Assembly (NCBI GenBank): GCA_002505185.1
Contig: DAUP01000125.1
Coordinates: 23,077 to 31,678 of the forward strand
Length of the DNA: 8,602 bases
Direction of reading: 5' to 3'
Origin: Ferroplasmaceae archaeon UBA567
GTDB taxonomy: Archaea; Thermoplasmatota; Thermoplasmata; Thermoplasmatales; Thermoplasmataceae
Made by a program: the position numbers and the translations under genes
Notes under the pieces: model-generated
What the model saw: only the letters and a program-made list of their open reading frames with translations
What the model was told of the DNA's origin: nothing
Databases searched by the model: none
In this document: in pieces, positions 1 to 5,971 of the stretch
How positions within the stretch are numbered: position 1 is the stretch's first letter
Layout: each line of letters begins with the position of its first letter

Positions 1-1
1 C

Positions 2-115
2 AGTGGAACAGGAAGTCTCCATGCTTTGACAGGAGGTGGCTCACTGCGAGAACATATAAAATCTGGAAAAATACTTTTTGGTGTCAGTAGGATTTCTCTA
101 TTCTATCAATTTTAA
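2..115 (+). CDS. possible C-terminal end of an unrecognised protein, 5' end outside window
   Basis: An open frame enters from the left edge and stops at TAA 113-115, giving 37 residues that begin SGTGSLHALTGGGSLREH and end in FYQF. The glycine-rich start followed by a charged helix and a short hydrophobic strand could be a real protein terminus, but I recognise no family and the fragment is too short to judge. If real, it is the chromosomal gene next to the tRNA-Val integration site, lying outside the repeat-bounded insert. It could equally be chance open frame or the relic of an older element. Confidence 0.3.
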   Translation, partial: SGTGSLHALTGGGSLREHIKSGKILFGVSRISLFYQF

Positions 116-169
116 CCATTTTCAGAGAGTTTAGTATCTTTTCCATTAAAAACAGGGCTTATGTATACC

Positions 170-189
170 TATAAATGGGCCCGACCGGA
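170..189. repeat. att-like direct repeat, displaced tRNA-Val 3' end fragment
   Basis: This 20-bp sequence is identical and in the same orientation to 1883-1902. Read on the minus strand, 14 nt match the 3' end of the tRNA-Val gene (end of the T-arm, 3' side of the acceptor stem and the discriminator base) and 6 nt match the flank just beyond it. A lone tRNA tail without the rest of the gene is the usual trace of site-specific integration at a tRNA 3' end. I infer that this is the displaced chromosomal copy of the attachment site. Confidence 0.8.
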
Positions 190-202
190 CACGTTCAGTA
201 TA

Positions 203-220
203 TTGAAATTATTCAATTTC
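203..220. repeat. short inverted repeats near the left att copy
   Basis: Two overlapping dyads occur here: TTGAA-N4-TTCAA (203-216) and GAAATT-N4-AATTTC (205-220). They start 13 nt inside the left end of the putative element and lie upstream of the HicB-like gene promoter. They could be binding sites for an integrase or excision factor or for a regulator, or chance in AT-rich DNA. Confidence 0.3.
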
Positions 221-251
221 GTTTCTGATGACAGCGAATAATCCGAAAGGG

Positions 252-259
252 TTATAAAG
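252..259 (+). promoter_or_regulatory. TATA box of the HicB-like gene
   Basis: TTATAAAG, preceded by a purine-rich stretch (GAAAGG) that could act as a BRE, is centred about 25 nt before the ATG at 280. This spacing places the transcription start at or next to the start codon, as expected for a leaderless archaeal transcript. Confidence 0.5.
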
Positions 260-279
260 AAAATTCTATTTTAAAACAC

Positions 280-495
280 ATGAGATTTACCGTAGTCCTG
301 GAAAAAGATGAGGATAACATATATGTGGCTACAGTTCCTGCTTTACCAGGATGCATATCAGATGGTCAAACAGTTGAGGAAGCCATGTCAAACATAAAGG
401 AGGCAATCCAGGGGTATATAAATGACATGAAATCAGACAGAGAACCCATTCCTCGTGACATCGACATCATTGGAAACGTTGAACTGAATGCCTAG
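280..495 (+). CDS. HicB-like (UPF0150) protein, orphan antitoxin-type
   Basis: The 71-residue protein has the HicB-like fold signature: an N-terminal strand (RFTVVLEKD), the conserved block YVATVPALPGC (about 15-25), then the TVEEAMSNIKEAIQGY helix (31-46) and a PIPRD motif. HicB proteins usually neutralise the HicA mRNA interferase in type II toxin-antitoxin pairs, and longer forms carry an added DNA-binding domain. Here there is no such domain and no HicA-like frame on either side: only 73 bp separates it from the methyltransferase. It is therefore an orphan HicB-like protein, a class common in archaea, whose partner may be elsewhere or absent. The ATG at 280 fits the TATA box at 252-259. 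It lies inside the putative tRNA-Val element. Confidence 0.85.
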   Translation: MRFTVVLEKDEDNIYVATVPALPGCISDGQTVEEAMSNIKEAIQGYINDMKSDREPIPRDIDIIGNVELNA

Positions 496-535
496 ACTCC
501 CCTCTATTTCTGGAATGGACGACCCAGTCAAGTTA

Positions 536-544
536 GCTTAAAAC
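536..544 (+). promoter_or_regulatory. possible TATA box of the methyltransferase gene
   Basis: GCTTAAAAC lies about 29 nt before the ATG at 569, the spacing expected for a leaderless or near-leaderless transcript. A purine-rich GGAAG (557-561) before the ATG could also act as a weak ribosome binding site. The TATA match is modest. Confidence 0.35.
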
Positions 545-568
545 TTATCACCATTTGGAAGAATACAT

Positions 569-1369
569 ATGAACTTAGATGATAAATACAAACGGGTCTT
601 ATTCGACACAATAGCTGAAATTTATGATTTGGTTAGACCTCAGTATCCCAGGTCGCTGATTGATGATTTAGAAGAGGCTAGCGATCTCCAAAGAAGAAGT
701 AGAATTCTTGAAATTGGTTCTGGAACTGGACAGCTTACAAAGGGTTTGGCTGCGAGAGGGTTTAATATTGATTGCGTTGAGATTGGACCGAACCTTGCAG
801 GAGTTGCAACAACCAGGCTTTCTGAATTTCCCAACATCAGGATCAAAATCGGTAACTTCGAGAAGATGAAATACAAAGCAAATTACTATGACCTTGCAGT
901 TTTTGCCACTTCATATAAGTGGATCGATCCAAATGAACGCATTCCTAGAGTCACCCGTCTCCTACGTGAGAATGGTTATATAGCCATAATTGAGACCCAT
1001 CATGTTAATGGTGGTACAGAGAATTTCTTCATAGATAGTCAAACTTGTTATAAACGCTATGACTCAAACACCCCAGATACTTTTCAACTTCCAGACCCAA
1101 CTGGAGTTGTTGCACGAAAATACGAGGAAGAGATGAAAAAATACTTCAACACAGTAATTTCAAGGTTTTATGAGCAGGAAGTACAGTACTCAACTGCAGA
1201 GTACCAGAAGCTGTTGAGAACCTATTCCGATGTTCTGGCAATGGATGAAGAAAGTCGCAAAGCACTTCTGGATTGCATAGCTGAAATCATTGAATCGAAA
1301 TATGCTGGATATGTCAAGAAGAGATATCTTTTTGAGTTATTTGTTGCTAAGCGAAAAACCTCTCCATGA
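569..1369 (+). CDS. class I SAM-dependent methyltransferase
   Basis: The 266-residue protein has the Rossmann-like methyltransferase core. An N-terminal segment FDTIAEIYDLVRPQYP (12-27) is typical of small-molecule methyltransferases of the Methyltransf_11/25 type. Motif I is ILEIGSGTGQLT (46-57, the SAM-binding glycine loop). The acidic residue ending strand 2 is in CVEIGP (E71). Motif III is IGNFEKM (94-100), and motif IV begins DLAVFATSYKWID (108-120). LLRENGYIAI (131-140) is the post-motif strand. The C-terminal third, with several helices, should form the substrate cap, but the substrate cannot be read from sequence. The RPQYP segment resembles many bacterial members, which suggests acquisition by transfer and fits its place between tRNA-derived repeats. 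It is convergent with the SH3 gene. Confidence 0.85.
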   Translation: MNLDDKYKRVLFDTIAEIYDLVRPQYPRSLIDDLEEASDLQRRSRILEIGSGTGQLTKGLAARGFNIDCVEIGPNLAGVATTRLSEFPNIRIKIGNFEKMKYKANYYDLAVFATSYKWIDPNERIPRVTRLLRENGYIAIIETHHVNGGTENFFIDSQTCYKRYDSNTPDTFQLPDPTGVVARKYEEEMKKYFNTVISRFYEQEVQYSTAEYQKLLRTYSDVLAMDEESRKALLDCIAEIIESKYAGYVKKRYLFELFVAKRKTSP

Positions 1370-1455
1370 GTCTGCGAATTTTTCATATTATTACTACAAA
1401 TGCATCAACTTAGGATTGGTTATTCTTTTATGTTGTATAGCAACGTTGTTTGAAA

Positions 1456-1821
1456 TTAGTCTAGTCTATCTTGAACACGTAACAGATTTTCGAGGGGAAC
1501 CCAACCTTCCTCGTTCGACACCTTTTTGCACCATAACCATCCCTCAAGAATATGAAATCCAACAACAATTTCCCCTATTGCGACAGTTAATTCGATAGAA
1601 TTATAGTTGGCAGTAACTACTGCGCTTGACGCATCACGATAGCCAAGTATACTTTCCGGCACCCAGCCACTGATACCTAACAGATTTGTGCACCAGAACC
1701 ACGAGACCCATTTCGTATCCCGTCGGTCCACCATCACCCGTTCACCTGCACTCAATTTCAAAGGTTTATCGTAACTTCTGACATGCTCTTGGATCACGCG
1801 GTACCTTACGTCCATTTCCAT
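1456..1821 (-). CDS. tandem SH3-like domain protein
   Basis: The 121-residue protein contains two related beta-barrel repeats. The first (about 5-59) ends in WFWC...GWVPESIL, and the second (about 66-115) has GWLWCKK...GWVPLENL. Paired GWVP motifs and WxWC strands are characteristic of small bacterial proteins annotated as SH3-domain or ligand-binding SH3 proteins, whose ligand is unknown. No signal peptide or membrane segment is visible, so it should be cytoplasmic. A TATA-like element on the minus strand (1848-1854) lies about 30 nt before the ATG, supporting this start. It converges on the methyltransferase gene with an 86-bp gap. The family is mainly bacterial as far as I know, so its presence here supports horizontal transfer with the surrounding element. 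Confidence 0.8.
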   Translation of the reverse strand: MEMDVRYRVIQEHVRSYDKPLKLSAGERVMVDRRDTKWVSWFWCTNLLGISGWVPESILGYRDASSAVVTANYNSIELTVAIGEIVVGFHILEGWLWCKKVSNEEGWVPLENLLRVQDRLD

Positions 1822-1847
1822 CTTGTCCCTTGTTTGTTTTGTTAGTC

Positions 1848-1854
1848 AATATAG
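1848..1854 (-). promoter_or_regulatory. possible TATA box of the SH3 gene
   Basis: On the minus strand CTATATTG lies about 30 nt upstream of the SH3-protein ATG. It is the only good TATA candidate between that gene and the tRNA. Confidence 0.35.
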
Positions 1855-1867
1855 CCGTTTAGACGGC
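1854..1867. repeat. GC-rich hairpin at the right end of the element
   Basis: GCCGT-TTAG-ACGGC forms a perfect 5-bp stem with a 4-nt loop in otherwise AT-rich DNA, 15 nt inside the right direct repeat and 22 nt beyond the tRNA-Val 3' end. It could stop tRNA transcription, be a protein site used in recombination, or be an operator for the SH3 gene, whose TATA box it touches. Confidence 0.4.
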
Positions 1868-1882
1868 CATTAACCACATAAA

Positions 1883-1902
1883 TATAAATGGGCCCGACCG
1901 GA
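1883..1902. repeat. att-like direct repeat overlapping the tRNA-Val 3' end
   Basis: Second copy of the 20-bp direct repeat, identical to 170-189. Bases 1889-1902 lie within the intact tRNA gene and 1883-1888 are its 3' flank. After integration the functional tRNA gene keeps an element-supplied 3' end, so this copy would be the element-side junction. Confidence 0.75.
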
Positions 1903-1961
1903 TTTGAACCGGTGACCACCGCCTTGTAAGGGCGGTATCATAACCACTAGACTACGAGCCC
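1889..1961 (-). tRNA. tRNA-Val (anticodon UAC)
   Basis: Read on the minus strand, the 73 nt fold into a complete cloverleaf. The acceptor stem is GGGCTCG paired with CGGGCCC, with one G-U pair. The anticodon stem is CCGCC/GGCGG with loop CTTACAA, giving anticodon UAC (1926-1928) for valine GUA and related codons. The T stem is ACCGG/CCGGT with loop TTCAAAT, and the discriminator is A73. The D-arm GTCT...TGAT has the weak pairing also seen in other tRNA-Val genes. CCA is not encoded and must be added after transcription. No intron is present. The 3' end carries the att-like repeat. Confidence 0.96.
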
Positions 1962-1980
1962 TTAGAGGATAAGTCAATAA

Positions 1981-1991
1981 TAATATAATAA
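1981..1991 (-). promoter_or_regulatory. TATA box of tRNA-Val
   Basis: On the minus strand TTATTATATTA is centred about 25 nt before the first base of the tRNA, the expected spacing for an archaeal tRNA promoter. Confidence 0.5.
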
Positions 1992-2034
1992 TTTTTATCA
2001 TTTATTGTTCCCATAATCCATAAAGCTTGCACGG

Positions 2035-2042
2035 TTTAAATA
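2035..2042 (+). promoter_or_regulatory. TATA box of the 2067 gene
   Basis: TTTAAATA is centred about 28 nt before the ATG at 2067, a strong match to the archaeal TATA consensus and to leaderless initiation. Confidence 0.6.
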
Positions 2043-2066
2043 TTAACATGGCATTATAGCAACATA

Positions 2067-2459
2067 ATGGCAGGGAAGATAATGGTATCCGGCACAGTAT
2101 ATATTGATAACTCAAAGCTGGAAAATGCAGTTATATTCATCCATGTAAAGGGCTATGGCAGAGCCAGGATAACACATATAGACATAGAAGATCCAACATT
2201 TAAAAAGATAATACTTCCCCGGCACAGTGATTATCCTGAAATAGAGTGGAATTCCGAGATAGTGTCAATCCCAGTCAGAGGGCATGAACTTGTAATTATA
2301 AGCCAAACTTTGGGAAAACTGATTAAACTTAATGGAAACATATATGTGGGCGGCAAGGGAAAGGGAATATTTCTTGGACTTCATAAAGAACAGATAAAAA
2401 GTGTTGAGGAATATGCCGCAAAACTGGGTATTCCTCCACTAAAACATAAAAAAATTTAG
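2067..2459 (+). CDS. unrecognised small protein, beta-rich
   Basis: I do not recognise the family of this 130-residue protein. It starts with an alternation of short strands (KIMVSGTVYID, NAVIFIHVKGYGRARITHIDI), has a central PVRGHELVIISQTLGKLIKL region and a glycine-rich turn YVGGKGKGIFLGLH (about 93-106). A lysine-rich tail ends KHKKI. There is no signal peptide, membrane helix or cysteine cluster, so it is probably a soluble cytoplasmic protein, and the basic tail could contact nucleic acid. A strong TATA box sits at leaderless distance before the ATG. It converges on the next gene with a 4-nt overlap of stop codons. Confidence 0.8.
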   Translation: MAGKIMVSGTVYIDNSKLENAVIFIHVKGYGRARITHIDIEDPTFKKIILPRHSDYPEIEWNSEIVSIPVRGHELVIISQTLGKLIKLNGNIYVGGKGKGIFLGLHKEQIKSVEEYAAKLGIPPLKHKKI

Positions 2460-2731
2460 AATATTCCTTTTTTGTATTTCTGGTTGACTTCTATTGCCTG
2501 TATGTCCCAGGTAGGCTTGAATGATTTAGCAGTCTCCATCAGATGGTCAAGCGTGTCAACGTTCCACTTGCATACAGCCTCATTTTCCTTCTCTCCCATG
2601 TAAAGTTCTTCTAGTTTCAGTCCTGCAGGCAATTTCTTTGATTTTGCCATATCCATAACCGTTGTTGTGAATTTCATTACTGCATCCTTCTGGTCATCTT
2701 TCCATTTATGCACCATTATTACTTCTGTCAT
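2456..2731 (-). CDS. unrecognised small protein, possible ferredoxin-like alpha/beta fold
   Basis: The family of this 91-residue protein is not recognised with confidence. The strand-helix-strand-strand-helix-strand order (TEVIMVHKW; a helix over about 13-32; LKLEELYMGEKENEAVCKWNV; a helix DHLMETAKSF; WDIQAIEVNQKY) would fit a dimeric ferredoxin-like alpha/beta barrel, as in small stress or monooxygenase-like proteins; this is inference from pattern only. It contains one cysteine. The start at 2731 is supported by a TATA-like TTAAATAG on the minus strand about 25 nt upstream. Between TATA box and start lies the dyad 2740-2756, so it is a good candidate for a repressor-controlled gene. It is divergent from topA and overlaps the 2067 gene by 4 nt, tail to tail. 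Confidence 0.8.
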   Translation of the reverse strand: MTEVIMVHKWKDDQKDAVMKFTTTVMDMAKSKKLPAGLKLEELYMGEKENEAVCKWNVDTLDHLMETAKSFKPTWDIQAIEVNQKYKKGIF

Positions 2732-2739
2732 AATTTTAT

Positions 2740-2756
2740 ATAGTCAAACAGACTAT
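2740..2756. promoter_or_regulatory. palindromic operator candidate ATAGTC-N5-GACTAT
   Basis: A perfect 6-bp inverted repeat with a 5-nt centre lies between the TATA box and start codon of the divergent small gene (2456-2731). A dimeric regulator bound here would block TBP/TFB or RNA polymerase entry. No regulator gene is visible nearby. Confidence 0.4.
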
Positions 2757-2794
2757 TTAACAGTTCCCTAAATAATATTTAAACTCTGTTAAAT
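2755..2794. promoter_or_regulatory. long dyad between the 2456-2731 gene and topA
   Basis: ATTTAACAG (2755-2763) is repeated in perfect inverted form as CTGTTAAAT (2786-2794), 9-bp arms with a 22-nt spacer. Their centres are 31 bp apart, about three helical turns. Inside is a nearly concentric smaller palindrome TAAAT-AAT-ATTTA (2769-2781). The left arm contains the minus-strand TATA box, so the site probably controls the small gene and perhaps topA. Confidence 0.4.
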
Positions 2795-2819
2795 GCACCA
2801 AATCATTGAATTAAAAATC

Positions 2820-2830
2820 TTTATTTAGTA
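2820..2830 (+). promoter_or_regulatory. probable TATA region of topA
   Basis: TTTATTTAGTA lies about 26-30 nt before the TTG start at 2854, consistent with leaderless or near-leaderless transcription. The match to the TATA consensus is moderate. Confidence 0.35.
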
Positions 2831-2853
2831 TAGTTAATTATTAGTAGATTGCT

Positions 2854-5127
2854 TTGGTACTCAATTTGATTATAGCAGAGAAGATGGATGCAGGAAGGCG
2901 TATATCATACATTCTTTCCGATAAAACCTCTAAACAGAAAAGGGCTAAAAACATAAGTTACATAGAATTTGAAAGGAATAATGAACAGAATATTATGGTT
3001 TCATTGAGTGGACATATACTTGGCGCGGATTTCCCCGAGGAATTCAAGGACTGGGTAAAATCGGATCTTGACAAACTCATAGACTCAAATATAATTTATA
3101 AAGTAACCAATAGTAGGGCGCACTCAGCTTTAAAGTCTTTTTCAGGGGTTGATAATATTATCATAGCAACCGATTACGACCGTGAGGGCGAACTCATTGG
3201 CGTTGAGGCATTACAATTCATAGAATCGGGATATACAAAGATAAGGCGTGCCAAATTCAGTGCACTCACATCCTCCGAGGTAAGAGAGGCATTTGACAAT
3301 CTTCTTGATGTGAATTACGGACTTGCTGATTCTGCAAAGGCAAGAGAGGAAATAGATTTGCTCTGGGGGGCAGTACTCACAAGATTTTTTTCAGTGACAA
3401 GCAACAGGCTGTGGAAGGATTTCATATCAGTTGGAAGGGTGCAAACTCCCACACTTGCACTGATAGTCGACCGTGAGGAGGAGATAACAAATTTTGTACC
3501 TGAAAAATATTTCACAATTACAGTAACATTTAACAAGGGCATCGATTTCCTAGGAGTTTATGAAAACAATATAAAAGATGAAGAGGAGGCAAATAAAGTA
3601 TTCAATGCAATAAACGGCCAAAACGGTATTGTAAAATCATATAACAAAGAGGTTAAGGATGTTTACAAGCCAGCACCATTCAGCACAACTGATTTCCTCC
3701 GTGAGGCATCTAGAATAGGGGTAACCCCATCAAGTGCCATGAAGATAGCAGAAAAACTCTACATGAGCGGTTTAATAAGCTACCCAAGAACTGACAATAC
3801 CGTTTACCAGCGGTCCATACCATTAAAAAGCATAGCCCAGAAATTTCAGGGCACAGAGTTTGATAAGGAAGCAAAAATGGTGTTATCACAGGATAAAATT
3901 TATCCTTCGCGGGGAAAGATTGAAACAACAGACCATCCTCCAATATATCCTGTTTCATATCCAAAAAAAGCCCTTACAGGATCATACAAAAGCGTATATG
4001 AACTTATAGTGAGGAGATTTCTTGCTACACTTTACAAGAATGCAACCATTGAAAAATCAGGAGCTAATATTGATATAAAGGGCTATAATTTCAAATCTTC
4101 TGGGGAAAAAATACTTGACAACGGATGGTTTGACATATACAAATACAGGAAATTGCGTGAATCAAAACTTCCAGAGCTTATTGTAGGGGAAACGGTAAAG
4201 GGCAAAAAATGGGACATGGAGGAAAAATACACAGAGCCTCCGAAGAGATATGACGTTGCATCACTTTTAAAACTCATGGAATCACTGAACCTGGGCACAA
4301 AGAGCACAAGGCATGACATCATACAGAAACTTGCGGACAGGAATTTCGCCACGGGAAATCCACTGCGACCCACACCACTTGGAATTGGCTTCATAAAGTC
4401 AATAACCTCCATAGATTCGGATATTGCAAAGCCAGACATGACTGCCGAACTGGAAAAGGAAATGGACAAAATAGCGGAAAACAAAAAAAGTCTTGATGAG
4501 GTTGTTAATGAGTCAAGGTCAATGCTTCACAATGCATTGAAAAGCTTCAGGGGTAACAGGGATGAAATAAAGGAAACAATAACAACATATGCAAACAGGG
4601 GTGATACAATTGGCAAATGTCCCATTGACGGCGGAGACATATCATTGATAAAGTACCGTAATTTCTCTAAGATAAAATGTTCAAATGACAATTGCAAAAT
4701 AAACTTCAATATAAATGCAACCGGGCTCATACAGATGATGGATAAGAAATGCGATGTGTGCTCTCTGCCTATAATTAAGATAATAAGGAAGGGACAGTCT
4801 CCGGAGTACAGGTGCATTGATCCCAACTGCGAGTACAACAAAAAGAAGCTTTCAGTGGGCAAATGCCCCTCTGACGGAGGAGATCTGATAATCAGGCAGT
4901 CAAGGTACGGGAAGCGTTTTCTTGGATGCTCAAATTATCCAAAATGCACCGTTACATACCCACTTCCGCAGAAGGGGATCATAGTGCCCACAGGTGAAAT
5001 GTGCCAGTACTGTGGTGCACCGCTGCTTGTAATGGTAAATGGAAAGAGAAAATGGAAGTTTTGCCCCAACATGAAATGTGAATACAACAGGAAGGATAAG
5101 GTTGAAAAAAACAAATCAGAGAATTAA
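2854..5127 (+). CDS. topA: DNA topoisomerase I, type IA
   Basis: This 757-residue type IA topoisomerase cuts one DNA strand, passes the other through the gap and reseals it, relaxing negative supercoils. The N-terminal TOPRIM domain has E9 in LIIAEK and the metal-binding DYDREGE (107-113). The core shows AKAREEIDLLWG (161-172), SVGRVQTPTLALIVDRE (192-208), the catalytic tyrosine Y310 in GLISYPRTDN, and GTKSTRHDIIQKL (481-493). Four zinc-ribbon units end the protein: C589/C609/C614, C633/C636/C654/C659, C671/C692/C698 and C717/C720/C737/C742. Units 1 and 3 have CPxDGG where the usual form is CPxCGG. The start is TTG at 2854; nearby in-frame alternatives would cut into the first TOPRIM strand. 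It overlaps the protease gene downstream. Confidence 0.96.
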   Translation: MVLNLIIAEKMDAGRRISYILSDKTSKQKRAKNISYIEFERNNEQNIMVSLSGHILGADFPEEFKDWVKSDLDKLIDSNIIYKVTNSRAHSALKSFSGVDNIIIATDYDREGELIGVEALQFIESGYTKIRRAKFSALTSSEVREAFDNLLDVNYGLADSAKAREEIDLLWGAVLTRFFSVTSNRLWKDFISVGRVQTPTLALIVDREEEITNFVPEKYFTITVTFNKGIDFLGVYENNIKDEEEANKVFNAINGQNGIVKSYNKEVKDVYKPAPFSTTDFLREASRIGVTPSSAMKIAEKLYMSGLISYPRTDNTVYQRSIPLKSIAQKFQGTEFDKEAKMVLSQDKIYPSRGKIETTDHPPIYPVSYPKKALTGSYKSVYELIVRRFLATLYKNATIEKSGANIDIKGYNFKSSGEKILDNGWFDIYKYRKLRESKLPELIVGETVKGKKWDMEEKYTEPPKRYDVASLLKLMESLNLGTKSTRHDIIQKLADRNFATGNPLRPTPLGIGFIKSITSIDSDIAKPDMTAELEKEMDKIAENKKSLDEVVNESRSMLHNALKSFRGNRDEIKETITTYANRGDTIGKCPIDGGDISLIKYRNFSKIKCSNDNCKINFNINATGLIQMMDKKCDVCSLPIIKIIRKGQSPEYRCIDPNCEYNKKKLSVGKCPSDGGDLIIRQSRYGKRFLGCSNYPKCTVTYPLPQKGIIVPTGEMCQYCGAPLLVMVNGKRKWKFCPNMKCEYNRKDKVEKNKSEN

Positions 5128-5971
5128 CAGCGAGCTATTCGGGATTATACTGTTCGTGCTTTCCACGGCATTTGCACTTTACCTGTCCTTCAATTTGAAT
5201 CAGGTTCCGGGAATAGCTCAGGAATCAAAGGGAATATCGTTCCTGTTTGTAATTTATTATATAGTTTTCATTGTCATATTTACAGCTGCAGCACTGTACA
5301 TAATAAAAAGGCATGCACAGGTAATGAAGGCAATATTTATTGTATTAATCCTCTATATGATTTTCCTTGTATCATCCATAATTGCTGGCATAGTCTCAGT
5401 AAATCTACCGGAATACTATACAATAATAACAGTAATAACAGGATTCTTTGCATATATGCTCATATTCAGAAATGAATGGTATATAACGGATGCTGCCGGC
5501 CTTATCATGATTTCAGGTGCAGCAGGCATACTTGGAATACTGTTAAGACCGGATATTGCAACAGCATTGCTTGTCGTCTTTGCCTTATATGATTATATCT
5601 CTGTTTACAAGACAAAACATATGGTCACCCTTGCCAAGGCTGCAGTGGACAACCAGTATCCCCTCATGTTTACATTGCCCTCTAACAGGAATATGAAAAT
5701 AAAGGATTTGACATTCGACAACCGTGGCACACATTCAGTAATAATGCTGGGATTCGGGGACATGGCAATACCGGAGATACTCATAGTCTCATCGGCAATA
5801 TACAATCCTCTTCACATTGCACTTTTTGCACTTCTAACCCTTGCAGGTGCAATCGGAGCCCTTGTGTTTTTATTTTTCTTTAACCACGGAAAGCCTGCCC
5901 CTGGGCTTCCATATATCAATACTGGAGTAATAATAGGTTTTCTCATTGCCATTGCAATAATAAGGATTTAA
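5102..5971 (+). CDS. presenilin-like A22 family intramembrane aspartic protease
   Basis: This polytopic membrane protein of the presenilin/signal-peptide-peptidase type is about 289 residues from the TTG at 5102, with roughly nine hydrophobic segments. Family signatures are all present: the first catalytic aspartate in ALYDYISVY (D164), the second in MLGFGDMAIP, a GxGD motif (D220), and a PAPGLPYI motif (265-272) equivalent to the PAL motif of presenilins. It should cleave single-pass membrane proteins within the bilayer; the substrate is unknown. I chose TTG 5102 because GGAAGG (5090-5095) lies at good ribosome-binding distance; GTG at 5078 (297 residues) is the alternative. Either way it overlaps the end of topA, so the two are probably cotranscribed. 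It meets purH tail to tail with a 4-nt overlap. Confidence 0.92.
   Translation: MKKTNQRINSELFGIILFVLSTAFALYLSFNLNQVPGIAQESKGISFLFVIYYIVFIVIFTAAALYIIKRHAQVMKAIFIVLILYMIFLVSSIIAGIVSVNLPEYYTIITVITGFFAYMLIFRNEWYITDAAGLIMISGAAGILGILLRPDIATALLVVFALYDYISVYKTKHMVTLAKAAVDNQYPLMFTLPSNRNMKIKDLTFDNRGTHSVIMLGFGDMAIPEILIVSSAIYNPLHIALFALLTLAGAIGALVFLFFFNHGKPAPGLPYINTGVIIGFLIAIAIIRI

Larger units (their letters stand above)
170..1902. mobile_element. putative tRNA-Val integrated mini-element or element remnant, about 1.7 kb
   Basis: The segment is bounded by the perfect 20-bp direct repeats 170-189 and 1883-1902, the second of which overlaps the 3' end of an intact tRNA-Val gene. One unit, from repeat to repeat, is about 1713 bp. 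It contains a HicB-like protein, a SAM methyltransferase and a tandem-SH3 protein, none of which belongs with tRNA or housekeeping functions. No integrase, replication gene or integrase fragment is visible inside. It may be the last remains of a larger integrated element, a passenger moved by an integrase encoded elsewhere, or one product of nested integrations. The repeats are seen directly; mobility is inference. Confidence 0.65.

Noticed and set aside
224..250. CTGATGA resembling a box C of a C/D guide RNA
   Set aside because: The box starts with C rather than a purine, and no D, C' or D' boxes occur at suitable distances.
496..568. Search for a HicA toxin partner next to the HicB-like gene
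   Set aside because: The 73-bp gap and the upstream region hold no frame with the HicA double-stranded RNA-binding-type pattern, so no toxin-antitoxin pair is called.
1290..1598. Plus-strand open frame of 102 codons
   Set aside because: It overlaps the methyltransferase end and lies antisense to the SH3 gene; its translation looks random and both overlapped genes have clear family motifs.
4083..4484. Minus-strand open frame of 133 codons opposite topA
   Set aside because: Serine- and phenylalanine-rich shadow of the conserved topoisomerase coding strand, with no motif or promoter.
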